Part shown: positions 23,601 through 35,800 of the stretch, one piece after another
Numbering within the stretch: position 1 is the stretch's first letter
How the letters are laid out: the number at the start of each line of letters is the position of its first letter
NCBI GenBank assembly: GCA_964017065.1
Contig: OZ024785.1
Coordinates: 3,634,588-3,698,587 of the forward strand
Source: Haliclona indistincta
Taxonomy: Eukaryota > Porifera > Demospongiae > Haplosclerida > Chalinidae
DNA: 64,000 nt
Direction: 5' to 3'
Notes under the pieces: model-generated
What the model was told of the DNA's origin: nothing
The model's input: the letters and a program-made list of their open reading frames with translations, nothing else
Databases searched by the model: none
Position numbers and translations under genes: made by a program

Positions 23601-24964
23601 GATAGGCTGCATCATCGAGTACTCCTTGAGGCTTATATGCAATCACTGAAGGTTCCCTCTCTTCTTGTAGCTCTTTTACCAGGCGATCTACTGACAAAGC
23701 GTCATTACTGTGACGATGTTTTAATGCATTTTCCATCTTTCTGACTATGTTTCTTGCATCTTGCCTAGTGATGAATGTTGCACGAGTTGCTTCAGATGCA
23801 AAGCTTTCACGTCCAGCTCTATCTGCTACCGATGTTCCTCGTACACCTATACAAATTTAAGTTCATTCTATCTTAAATTTAATGATTTACCATCTAAGAT
23901 AGCATCCAATTTGACGTTCTGGCTGAACAGAGTTTTCACATCTACTCTAACATCTTCAGACAGTGGTACATGCCTTATTTCAGCAATTCCAGGGCTGTGA
24001 TTTGTGTGGGTCTTGATATAACGAACAGAAATAGCTCCACTATCACTCTCTATAACAGACATTCTGGAAAGGCAATATCCAGTGTCATCTAGCTTCCTGG
24101 AACTGCGCTTTTTTCTTTTTGTTGCTTTTTTGACTTTGGATTTGCCGTCGCGGCAACAAGTGTATAGTTCTGCATAAAATAAGATGCCTGTATACTCACA
24201 CTTATAGCAGCTAACCTGCACTTTTAGTTGCTCCTCCTTTTGGCTTAATATACCAAGTGTATGTCTTCTTTTCTTCCAATGCTTTCCATTGGAGAAATTC
24301 ATCTCTGCTTGAAAATTCATGATTTTCAGTGACTGAAATAAAAGTGTATAAAGTAAAATTGCTGTCGTTTGATGTAGAAATAGTTATTACCAATAGAGAT
24401 TTTATGCTCTCGGGTCATGTGTGAACTCAGTCGAGTTGCATGAAAAAAACTAGAGTCACATTTGGGGCAAGTGAACCTCCCTTCCTTTTTCATCAGCTTT
24501 ACTCCATGCACCATTTTCAGGTGACTGCTGAGATTGTCATATCGATTGTAAACTTTAGTGCAACCACTGACAGTACATGGAAACGAATATTTCTTTAGCT
24601 GTAAAATGTATATAAATTATTATTACGACAGAAACACGTTGTGTTGTCTTACAATTAGCTTAGACTTCTTGACAGCAGGCTCACTGCTACTTTTAGGTAC
24701 ATCATTTTCCTGTGATTTCTACTCAAAGATTCATACCGATTGATATGTACTTTACTATAAACTTACGGTTTTGAACTTAGTCAATTCTTCAGTAGATTCA
24801 TCATAGGAAGACTCAGATGATGACTGTAATTGTGAAAAGATAAGTGTAAATTTAGATTCAGATCACAACTGATAACTGACTGTCAAAAGTCTCTTAAATG
24901 TAGTCCCATGACCTGGACATTCAAAATCTGAATCTGCATGACCATCTTTGGTCCGAGTCTTCAT
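20655..24964 (-). CDS. MULE transposase with C2H2, SWIM, CXXC and OTU domains
   Basis: It starts at ATG 24964 (MKTRTKDGHADSDFECPGHG) and runs through about 19 exons. In order it encodes acidic exons, two C2H2 fingers (24600-24415), an N-terminal module ending in YIKTHTNHSPGIAEI, and a MULE DDE core. The core holds the first Asp in VVCIDSTHKTNPY (about 23500), the second in LMTDDD, LLCVWHVDRAW (about 23130), and the likely Glu in NTNMLVERFHNK (about 22770). A SWIM finger follows (CTCFDYLAGHLCKHCHK, about 22230), then a CXXC finger (CGHCEGC..CGTCTNCKDMKKFGG, about 21400-21250). Last is an OTU-type cysteine protease domain (GDGNCLFRCFS; HWATHIELLAVSCYF; SHFELH, 21080-20655). The splice into the OTU exon is out of phase in my model: the exon ending AEFVE exits in phase 0, but the OTU frame needs phase 1. 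The gene may therefore be slightly broken or use an unseen exon. Confidence 0.8.
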
Positions 24965-25215
24965 TCTCTTCCGAGTCATTCATGACCAATGTCGATGATC
25001 ACCAGTTGGCGGTCCGATCGCTAGGATAGCTTGCTAATTTGGTACTTTGTGGTAGTATAAGCGTACTATATAGCTCAGACTAAGTTGGAGCAATTGAAAC
25101 GGCTGCAACAGCGAGTTTAGTAACTGTGACTGAATTGAATGCGCGCTGAGTTCCCGCGCTTACAAGAGGAAATTCCTTCTATTAAACGAAGCAATTACTC
25201 GCACAAGCGCGAGTA

Positions 25216-26180
25216 AGGTAAAGTGGCCTAATTTCGGTCACCGCCTATTTCCGGTCACTTTGCAGAAAACCCATCGCCCTGGAAAGAAGGGGCTTTCACT
25301 CCAGCAGCCAATGTGCTGCCTTTGTAGCGGCAACATCTCACTACCACCACAGCCAGACTGAGGCTAACTGACTACTTCCTGTTGGTATAATCGGCGCCAC
25401 TCTGAACCTTTGTATGCCTGACGAAGCTGAAGTAAAAAGAGAAACTTTGCCTTATGAATTTTAATTCTTAAAAGAAGATGTAACTCGTTAGCAAACTAAG
25501 CTTAAACTAAAGACTGAACATTAATGAAAATGCAGACATAGTAGTATCCTGCTATCTTCAGCGATTTCGAGCTGGCAGATGCCTGTATCATGGTAGGTGG
25601 AGCTCATTTCAAGCTCTATGTGGGCTGTGACATTGCAAAACTGCTTTTACATATTTCTCTGCCAGGAAAACAAATAAAATCATGCAGACAGCTTTGAAAG
25701 CGGCAGGAGATGACCAAAGCTGATCGTAGCGCGGCACACAATTTCTGAAATCTCTACAGCACTTAGCATTTAGACCAACTATAGCTGTACCAAGAATCCG
25801 TGCCATAAACATCTGCTAAATACAATCATTATACAAAAGTACTGCTTACTGCGAATAATAGAATGTTATAGGATGCTGAACACATCTATTTCTAGCTAAA
25901 ACAGCCGCCAAACTCTCGTCGTTAGCATAAAAAGTCGTTTTTCAAAGTGACCGGAATTACCCAATTTAACCCCGATTTTCGCTATTAATGGTTACCAGTT
26001 TTTATTAATTCTTGCTGCCAAGAAGCATCGAATCTTCAACGCCAACTTCCTCCTGCTGAAAGAGTATACCCAGTAGTATCAGTGACTGCAGTGCAAGAGC
26101 TCGTGGCTCGTTCGTCTTGGCGCTCTGTGCGTGCAAACCTGAACGAGCCAAACAGTGACCGGAAATAGGCCACTTTACCT
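25216..26180. mobile_element. TA-flanked element inserted in the MULE right end
   Basis: The termini are AGGTAAAGTGGCC and the complementary GGCCACTTTACCT, with TA on both sides (25214-25215 and 26181-26182). It splits the MULE terminal repeat: ACTCGCACAAGCGCGAG before and CTGAGGAGAACCCTG after correspond to the uninterrupted left TIR. A further internal motif TTTCCGGTCAC / GTGACCGGAA recurs. No transposase is visible (minus-strand open frame 25812-25609 has no motif), so it is a non-autonomous Tc1/mariner-type element. Confidence 0.75.
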
Positions 26181-26225
26181 TACTGAGGAGAACCCTGTTG
26201 AGTAAAGTAATTAGGAAGTCTCCGC

Positions 26226-26818
26226 TTAACCCTTTAACCCCTATTGTCGCCTTTTGGCGACATACATACTTCAGACACCATAACTTTATGAAAAAGTGCT
26301 AAAATATCCCAAAATTGAGCCAAATTGAAGAATACAAATAACCGCAAAAAATGACTGGTTTTCGGCGCGCCCCCTGCGCTAAACGTATTGGCTTCGGCAT
26401 TTCTATGGCTTCAATGCAAATTTCACAACATTAAAAAAAAAATGGCTGCCAAGAAAATTCGGACATTTTATGGCTTCAGGGTGCTCGGAAACACATTTTC
26501 GTGCATTCTCTATGATCTGGACTACATTTTGCACTCACCAAAACCACTGCTAGTTGTGTGTACTTTTCAGTATCCTGCCCCAAAGCACTAACTTTGAGCA
26601 AAATTTGACGAGGTCGTTGCACTTTATCGGCTTCACTTTCGAAGTGGGAGGAGCATATCGACTGACTTGAGTGTGGGCAATTGCGGCTACTCACTGGCGT
26701 AAAAGGACGCAAATTTGAGACCAGTAGCACAAAAGACACACGAGATATTCACAAGAGAAGTGGTCAGCATTTACGAGGTTAAAATTTCAGCAAGATAATT
26801 TAGTAATTAAAGGGTTAA
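26226..26818 (+). repeat. Repeat family A, right copy (uninterrupted)
   Basis: Bounded by TTAACCCTTTAA on the left and TTAAAGGGTTAA on the right, suggesting a 12-bp terminal inverted repeat and TTAA ends. It contains CGCCTTTTGGCGACA near the left end and matches the left copy across about 500 bp. It preserves the empty site for the 18980-19511 element. Confidence 0.7.
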
Positions 26819-27422
26819 GGTGGCGGTATACCGATGGGTGTGGCTACAGTCAGTTAGAACACAGCTCGCAGGCTGGACAACGAGGGCGAGCTAAACGAAA
26901 CAGAGCTGCCACACATGAAGTACGAAGGTATACAAAGAGCAGAGCGTTAAAAGTTTAGGCATACCTTGAACAATCGCAGAGAAATGCAAAACCAAAAACG
27001 GCAGTTTTATTCACCAAAAATCAGACGAAGGAAACGTCTACACCGTTAGCTGAAGCCAATTTCCACTTAAAAACGACTTACCCGAGGGCGACTCGAAGAG
27101 TTTTCTGGACAGAATCGATATCTTTTTCCAAAAATCACTAATCAACAAGATTTCATGGCGTCCAGCATGGTTTGGAACGAGCGTTTACAGCCATAAAAAA
27201 GTAACGGTTATCCATCTTAATAAAAACTCTTCGAGCCGCCCTCCGTTAGTTATTTTAGAAAGTGCACCGCTCGTCAAATAGCTTTAAAAAGGCACCTGGG
27301 ATTTTATTTTTGGTGAATGGTGGCAGCATCCATTACCCCCAAACGCCGATGATTGCTAGGGAACATGAATATCATTACTAATGTCGTGAATGTCATTATT
27401 CACGTAACGGTATTCCGCCACC
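26819..27422. mobile_element. TTAA-flanked TIR element
   Basis: Starts GGTGGCGGTATACCG and ends CGGTATTCCGCCACC, with TTAA on both sides (26815-26818 and 27423-27426). TTAA duplication is the hallmark of piggyBac-like insertion; no transposase is present. Its right 170 bp (27252-27422) is repeated in inverted orientation at 28791-28961. Confidence 0.7.
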
Positions 27423-27426
27423 TTAA

Positions 27427-28961
27427 GGTGGCGGTGTAACGGAGATATGTGTTCCCCCTGATTTTCTGTTCCCCCGAACAGATATCTCCAGCCACGCCCT
27501 CGGAGATATGTGTTCCCCCTGATGAACTAGCAGTGATATCTGTTCCCCCTCACGCGGATAAGTGTTTCCCCGATGATATGTGTTTCCCACTCGCTCGCGC
27601 GCGTATTCATTCGTGAGTACTAGCTCTACACACAGGAGAGACTTCGATTGCACGGCGAATGACTGCTCTAAACTATAGTATACTGAGAGATCTAGAGCAT
27701 TTTGGCTTTCAATGGTAGCTTTGTGATGCCCTCTGACAGTGTCTCACTTGCACTAGTGACTGCTGATCGATCTTGTGCATGTATTACCTCAATTAGTTTA
27801 TTAATGCATGCAGAGCAGCTGTTTCAAGCAGTATAGATATCTCTAATCATGGAGGTGTATGCTTAGTCAGGCGTGGCCTGTCTAATCGCATACTGGAGGG
27901 ACACTAGTATACCTGAGTTGTCGCGCTGGAATGCAATTATTACAGAATGATATTGATGAATCACGTGTTATTATTAATAACCACGTTGTAATAACCATAC
28001 CGTGGCCTGGTTATAAAAGTCTAAATACGATGGCTAGTGCAGTGATTTGCGTAGCGTGTGGAGGCAGACTGCTGCGCTGCAGCTCGGATTTGAGCGGGTT
28101 GAGCGACTGACACGACTGACATGGTCAAAGAAACAGTAAGGAAACGTGGTTTATAAAGTTACCGCCTACCGGACATGACGCGATGCAATGCTGCAATCTG
28201 ATTGGATTGCACGATTTCATGCAAAGTGTACAACTCAGGTATACTAGTGTCCCCTGACTATATCCAGTATGCGATTAGACAGGCCACGCCTGACTAGTGT
28301 ATGCTCTGATGATCAAAAGGTAATCTTTGCCTATTAAAAATATAGTCATAATAAATTCAGCTAAAGTTTTAAAATAAACATAGCTACTATGCAAAACTTA
28401 TTTCGTTTCAGAGAATCGGTCTCTTGCAGTAGTAGTAGCAGTAGCAAATGTGCTGACAAGTGACGTCACCCTTGACTGCGTATTTGCAGAGTTGACAAGT
28501 AGTCATGTGTAGATTGATCTCATCTGGCTATACAATTTATTATTCAGACTAGTGTATACTTGCAATTCCTCAGTGCAATGGCCACATCGATGGAGGAAGA
28601 GAACTACACTTGTCCTGATAAAATAGCATACCACTTGTTTGTGAGACGAGCAATTCGCGCGCGTGTGCTAATTTGCTGGGAACAGATAACACTGCGTTTT
28701 AATTCATCAGGGGACACATATCTCCGAGGGCGTGGCTGGAGATATCTGTTCGGGGGAACAGAAAATCAGGGGAAACACATATCTCCGTTACAGCGGAATA
28801 CCGTTACGTGAATAATGACATTCACGACATTAGTAATGATATTCATGTTCCCTAGCAATCATCGGCGTTTGGGGTAATGGATGCTGCCACCATTCACCAA
28901 AAATAAAATCCCAGGTGCCTTTTTAAAGCTATTTGACGAGCGGTGCACTTTCTAAAATGGG
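27427..28961. mobile_element. Nested inverted-repeat complex
   Basis: Starts at the same TTAA with GGTGGCGGTGTAACGGAGAT. Arms 27430-27530 and about 28690-28790 are reverse complements (CCCCCGAACAGATATCTCCA and its complement). A second, inner pair (27862-27925 and 28233-28305) contains GTGGCCTGTCTAATCGCATA and its complement. Beyond 28790 the arm continues as the complement of 27252-27422. Small open frames inside (27423-27653, 28560-28811) are arm artefacts. Three levels of palindrome are therefore stacked in 1.7 kb. Confidence 0.65.
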
Positions 28962-29069
28962 TGTCTCTAAATTCACAACAGTTGAAATACACCGCGTGAA
29001 AATCACGTGATTTGTGCCCGCCGAATTTTGATTTTTCCCGCGAACTTCTTAGCGTATGGATAGCGAGTC

Positions 29070-29559
29070 ATGGAGAGATCAGCTGAGGAAAGACCAGAGT
29101 GGGCAGCGACGTTAAAACACGTCGGTGTCTATTATGAGGGACTGGTAGAAGATGCAGAATCGATCGTCGAGCATTGTAAGCTGGAGTCAGTGACAACTTT
29201 TGGTGTTCGTACATCACGCGGTAACTCTAGCTCAACTGCACAGCAGAATGCACTGCGTCAGTCCGGAGATCAAGCTGAGAGTCAGAAAGAGAACAAGGTT
29301 CTTACTGTATAATTATAAACTATGTAATTATAATTATTGTGATAATAATCTGATAATAACAAAAACAGTCGGCGGGAACAAAATAAGCTTTGACGGAGTC
29401 CCATTCACGGTTGGAAAAGAAACAGTTTATGACTGTCAGTATGGCTGTCACTACTACAAGAAGAAGTCCCTTGGCAAACGACTCTGTCTTCAAGGAACCC
29501 GCAAAATTGGTAACGGGACACGCCCCCCGGCTTCGCGGTGCATAGTGGGATTCCATTAG
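29070..29559 (+). pseudogene. Fragment of a transposase N-terminus
   Basis: The first open segment (29070-29297) encodes 76 residues (MERSAEERPEWAATLKHVGV) ending at a possible donor. The second (about 29369-29559) encodes FDGVPFTVGKETVYDCQYGC followed by LCLQGTRKIGNGT. The pattern Y-D-C-x-Y-G-x-x-Y-Y-K plus L-x-L-Q-G-T-R-K-I-G resembles the N-terminal module of MULE-type transposases. The two segments join out of phase and the frame stops soon after, so this is probably a relic. Confidence 0.4.
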
Positions 29560-29889
29560 TATAATTATTATCATGTATTATCGCGGAATGCAGTACTACA
29601 TGTCATGTGACTAATTACGTAATGTCCGACCCCCCCTGTCATTACCCACTCAATAGGCGGGGAGGGGCAGCGGCCAGACTAGCACCGCCTGTAAACTAGC
29701 TGTACTGTACTGTGCTGTGACGTCCTTTTAATAGGCTAACCGACCACAAAACAAGAAACCGTTTTGATCGCACCGATTGGAGTGACCACCCCTTTTTGAG
29801 TTATATCTAAAGATTCCCTCCTCATAGCTAGACTCAAGCTAAGGTCGGTAACAATTTAAGGCTAGGGCCGTCTTGGCCCGTCCAAAAAT
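29560..29889. other. Upstream flank of R3
   Basis: Non-coding. CAATAGGCGGGGAGGGGCAG around 29652 resembles the terminal repeat of the MITE at 793-1147 and may be a solo relic. The presumed R3 promoter and 5' UTR lie here; no specific element can be named. Confidence 0.3.
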
Positions 29890-32800
29890 ATGATGGCTGT
29901 GCCAGGAGCATCAGTCGGATGGAAGCTTTTTATTGTTCTCTCTGGCATTATCATAGCTTCTAGGACTATGAGTGAGCTCTATTATAGTAAATCTGTGATT
30001 AAAGTTGTATATGTATTGTTCCATTCTCTAGCACTCACAAAGGCCGGTCCAGTGTCAGTGAGTGCACTGGTTGGAGAGAATGCTCTGTTCTACTGTAATG
30101 GTAGTGGTATCGCTATTCAATGGGTAGCTGATGGAGTGTATGTGACTGATACAGATCCTGTAATTGTGGATCGAGGAATTACTGCAAGTGTAGCAGTGTC
30201 ATCAGGCACAGTACAGTCCACTCTCACTGTACCAGCAACACTAGTGAACAATGGTACTACTGTACAGTGTATAGTGCTTTCTCTGCTTGGTTCAGTGACC
30301 AGCAACAATGCTACACTAACTGTTCTCCCTGGTGAGCTGTTATACAAAATTTGACTATAAGTATTACACTGTAATGTTGTTCTGTAGGTATTGGTCCAGT
30401 TGTCAATGTGAGGTTCACTCCATCATTCAGTGATGTACTGTGGGATCCTCCAGCAACTGCTGGTGTACTCAGTGGTCTCTTCTATATAGTGATTGTGATG
30501 AACAACAACACTGGACAAGTGATTGTCAGTGACACTACCACCAACACCGTCTATCCATTACCAGTTATCAAGTCATGTCAGTACTACACAGCTAATGTGA
30601 CAGCGATCTCATCTCAGCATCATAGTGAGAGTGTGGTTACAGGACAGAGAACACCTGGAGGTGAGTAACAACAATATTAGGGAGGCACGGTAGTGACTCC
30701 CTATGTAGGGTTGAACGAGAAAACAAGATGGCGGCTACAATACAATGTATTAGTGTTCAAACGCTGATATTTTGCCTGGTGATGAATTCATATGCGTCCA
30801 AGGACACTTAGATCTGCTCTCTGGCGTTGCCCATGTTACAGTAGCAAGGAGATTGCTCGAAGTAGTTACTAAAGTGACGAACCTGGAAACGGTGAAAATC
30901 GAGTTTCGTCATCTTCGTTTTCTTCTTCTTTCTTCTTTCTTCCACTCGCCTAGCACCTTTACGCGACCAATGCCGAGACCAAAACACCCACGAACAGCCT
31001 TGAAATTCTCCTGGCATGTGCCTTTTGAACTTTGTTTTTAGCGAAATGGCGATATATATTTCCGCGATTTCTCGAATGTGATCCATTGTCAGCTAAGTGT
31101 TACGCCATTATTGTGATTGCGCAATATGCACGTGACCAAGCAGTGGTTAGCGCACGTGACCAAGCACTAGCTTGAGTATCGCCACGCCATGTGGATCACG
31201 GAGAACACATATTTGTCTGGAGTCTTCGAAGAACGGTAAGCTCGTAAAGGATCACCATTCTGCGCTTGCCAGATAATTACAACCGCCGTACAGGTCTACA
31301 AAAAGTGTGGGCGGGGCTCATATCCTCTGCATGCATGTATGCATAGGCGAGCTGATATGTACAGCATAACAATTATTTTAGCTACAAGTTTAAAATTCTT
31401 AATAATAAAGAAAGCCATCAACAACAGGAAAACTAAACCAATGGTGGAAACAAAGACGGCTCAGTACGTGCATGATATTGAACTGCACTTCACTGAAAAA
31501 GAAAAAAGGACACAAACAAGAAAATTAAAAAGATTTCTATCGAAATCAAAAGGATGTAGGGTTGTGAAATCTACCACTGGTCCACAATGTAAACAAACAA
31601 GGAACAAGCATGGAACGGTAACACGATTGACTTGCTAACAGACCATAGATCCCTACATCAGTGGCTGTACATAAGATCAATATTTGTCACAAGGTGAATG
31701 CACATCAGGTGTCGGTCAACAGCAACTAGCTAGCTGAACTATCTGTAGGCTGTAGCCAACCACAGCAGCCACTGATGTAGGGATCTATGGTCTGTTAGCA
31801 AATCAATCGTGTTACCATTCCATGCTTGTTCCTTGTTAGTTTACATTGTGGACCAGTGGTAGATTTCATAACCCTACATCCTTTTGATTTCGATAAAAAT
31901 CTTTTTAATTTCTTTGTAATGTGGTTTGAATGTCTTGTTAAATTTTAGAGTACTACGATCTGACAAGTCCTTCAGTGGTCAGTGTAGCTATCTACAACAT
32001 CACTCATTGTGCTGTTACTTTTACTGTTGTAGTAGAACAGGTGAGATACTGTAGCATTAAGAATAACATAAACTAAAGATTTTTGTCTTAGCGAGGCCTT
32101 CTCGTTTGTCCTGATCAAGACCTGACGTCTGTGACATATCCAGTGTCAGATACTTCAGATAAGACTCTACATCCAGAGGTTGCTGTAACACAACCTGGTG
32201 TGATACATGACATGGTCTATGTTCAAAAGGGTGATCATTGTTTATCTGATGTGATGATTGTTGATAGAGAGGAGGACATGAAGAGTGTTCCATTCAGTAA
32301 GTCATGACTAGTTGATGTTGTATAGTGCTTAATCTGCTCGTACTCTGACAGGTACATTTGATGTTCAAGACTGTGATGTATCCAGTGACCAGCACACTAG
32401 CTCCATACTAGTGGAGTGTACATTTGCCATCAATTCAACAGCACCAGGGATTGTAGTGATACAAGATGACCAGAGTCAATATACCATCAACAAGACACTG
32501 CAGAGACTGCTGCAGGATAGTGATAAAGGATCTGTCAACATTACTGGTCTACCAGCAGGAGAATACAACTTGTCAGTGTATGACGAGAACACGATGATGG
32601 TGAATAACAGATCTGCATATCAGCATCTATCATTGTTGCTATTTAGTCCTCTATTGCCATCACCTATGCCAGCTAGTTCTGCAGTAGTTATTACAGGTAC
32701 AAACTCATTATTAATTTGTGTTAGTGTTCATGATTTACAATTCTTTAGACATACCTGAGAGCATTTCAATGATAACTTCAGTATTGTACAGACCCTCTCC

Positions 32801-35800
32801 TACTACAACAGTTGATTTAACTGGTATGTGTGATGTGTGATGAGCATTTAGAGTATTTCTCATTTTCTCCGACTATATACAGCTTCTTCTACCACTAACA
32901 CTGTCAGAGCAGTCATTGTTAGCACTGTTTTGGCTGCCACCATTATGTTGATAGTATCAGTTGTCATGTGTATCATACTAATGGTACATAAACACAACAA
33001 GACTAAGCCAGGTAATTTTTCATTATTTGTGTTTGTTGCTGTTGGTATTTTCGAATTTTAGCTCCACCAGTGGTTTTAGTATGTCGAGAAGAGAATGAAA
33101 ACACGTAATTATGATGTCTATACAGTAGCTAGTGACTGATTTCCCTATTCTGTAGTTATGTTGTCAGAGAAGTGGTCAAGCAACAAACTGTAAGTGTTTC
33201 ATTATTAAGTTTACCTTATATTATAAAAGGAAGGTAATACGGGTTAATATGTTACAAAGAAAGTAGACCAGTAGGTCAAGGGCCCGGCTAGGCCTACTGC
33301 TAATCACTGCTGACTCATCATTTCTCATTAAAATTAATTGATCATCTAGTTTGACAGTATCCCATGACAAAGTGATACAACATGAAATTAATGATATTGT
33401 CAGATTATACAAGATGAAGCAGTGGAACCTACACCATATAATCATGAGCCAACATACATGGAAGCAAGGAGTGATTATCTATCTACATGCACTACTAAGG
33501 AACCAACTTTGTCTAGTGCTAGCAATGAGGTTAGTAGTGTCACTGGCTCACTGCTTGGTGTGTGCCCGAATCTTGAGTTTGCTTTCTGGTAATATTCACT
33601 GAAGGAGTACAATGGTAATAGGAATACAATGGTAGTACATTACCATTACATGTATTACCTTACGTGGTCATTAGATGGAACTCCGTTTTAAACAATTAAT
33701 ATTTGACTATTATAGCAAAGACAACTGAATATAGACTAGTGATCGGCGACATACACGACACTGGCGGACTGAGGAAGACAACAGTAGCGGCTTTATAGTG
33801 ACATTCTGTCAATGAAAAATTCTCTACAACTGATTACCTACCTATAGCTACTAATCTACCTGATGGCATGCGTGTACCATTATAATCATGGTAAAGAAGC
33901 AGAAGTTTACTGGTCTATCCTGATCCAGTACTTTAGTAGTGTATTTGGGTGTCAGTACAGTAGCTATATAGATATTTTATATATCACTGCAAAAGCTGAT
34001 TTGTTAATACAACAAAAGTTTGTCACATAAGATTCATTTATCATTTTTGATTAATCAATACCACAATCGTTTTTGTTGTATTACAAACTTTTTTGTTGTA
34101 TTAACAAATCAGTTTTTGCAGTATAGGAAAACAGAAACATGACCTGCTGTTACAAGCTCAACACTTTCAATATTAATTAATCTGGTATTGGTTGGTTAAC
34201 AAAGTTTTCTAAACTGATGAAAGGGACTAATGCAGCAATGCAAGGGTTCTTGTACAACTCTCTCATATTCTGTGTTTGTACCTTGAGATTTGCGATAGGA
34301 CTGATGATGAATAACCAGGCCTCAAGTAATATTATGTTTACATTGCGTTGACTTCGATACAGACTCAATACTGGCGTGTCTGTTTATGTACTATACTTTG
34401 TGAATAATATTATTATGATTGTGTTATCTGAATAGATAAGCATCAAAGATGACATTAAATCATGTGCTGCTTACTTACAAGTATATAGCATGTTTGTTTA
34501 TGAGCAAGTATGAACATCATATGACATTACATCGATTAGTTAGCTGTAACTATTTACAATGACTCCACCCACCTTATCAAGGACACACTGGCTATTCTCA
34601 CCTGCAAGGTAAAATTGCCTCCTTGCATGCTGAGGCAGCAAATAATAATTGTCTTGAAAAAAACCAGAGGCTGGTACTCCGGAGTGGAGTTAGATGTACC
34701 TGTACACAAAGCATTAGCAACTCATAGCTGGGTGTTTGCTCCAGTGCATTTGACCATCTTGATTGATCTGCATTCACACTAGTCACTGAATCTAATCCAT
34801 TTGACATCCACAGTGCAGACACTGTGGATGCACCATAACAGTTCTTTATTCCTTATCAAAATTAATTGGGACCAGTTTATGTGATTACATGTACATAAAC
34901 ATGTACATGTACCAGCTGACATGCACATTACAAGATCATACAATTTATGCTCCTTGTTTGTACTGCATGTAATGATATAATTTTTGTGGAAGGTAAATTT
35001 GGTGATTTTCGTGAATAATTTTGCTTTTGCGAAATTACTGTTGCGATACTTTCAGAATACATGGAGTTGGCTTTAGTTCTAACACTCAAATACAAAATTT
35101 GTTTTCACGACTACAATCTGCCTATTTGTGAAATAATTATACCGGCCGCGAAAATAATACAATCTACAGTATTTTAATTAGACAACACATGCATAATAAA
35201 ATTTCTTACACATTCTCAGGAGGATGCTCAGAATGCTGGTCTTCATCACTCTATAGCTACTGAAAAGTCTACTGAACTAGTATTAGTGCAACAACATGAT
35301 ACTGTGGAGACACCTGGCTTATCACAGAAGGTTTGTTGTATAAAAGCACCACCTGCTAATCCATCTTTGTGTCATGTTATGTTGATGTGGAGTTAGCATT
35401 GATTGTCATATAAGCTCAATAATAGCTGTGTATAATAGTTTTTCAAAAACATGTAATTTATGTCATGCCAAATACAATGCTAGCCAAGAGGTCGACAGGA
35501 AGCATGACAGTGCCTGTTTATTCAACGCTGTATTTATGGTTACTGTCATGACTGACACAAATTTGAAGTTGTTCTGCAGTGTATGTCGAACAATAGTTGT
35601 GGATTCACAATACTATTCATTGGACTTCGCTTACCTCCTACAATACCCGACTTTCTCTTGCTGCAGTCTGGCAATGGACATTGGTTTAACAGGCACCCTC
35701 GGTGAACCTCATCTAGGAAAATGTTTGAACTATGACTTTACATGCATAACTAGTGGTGGATACACTTTGTACACCAGTGAAAACGTCAACTTTCAGTTAT

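Larger units (their letters stand above)
19958..26225 (-). mobile_element. Mutator-like autonomous element (MULE-1), 6.3 kb
   Basis: The inverted ends read GCGGAGACTTCCTAATTA on the left and its complement on the right, extending through GGGTTCTCCTCAG. The bases TTAA lie immediately outside both ends (19954-19957 and 26226-26229). They may be a target duplication, or simply the ends of the flanking family A repeats. The element carries a multi-exon transposase on the minus strand. Its right terminal repeat is split by a younger TA-flanked insertion at 25216-26180. About 650 bp between the left end and the stop codon (20000-20650) has no supported coding sequence. Confidence 0.8.

Noticed and set aside
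18906..26818. LTR retrotransposon with family A as LTRs around the MULE
   Set aside because: The flanking direct repeats have TTAA-type inverted ends and the interior encodes a DDE transposase with its own TIRs; there is no reverse transcriptase.
30772..31638. Open frames in both strands within R3 intron 3
   Set aside because: They fall inside a repeat present in four copies whose frames are not conserved between copies.
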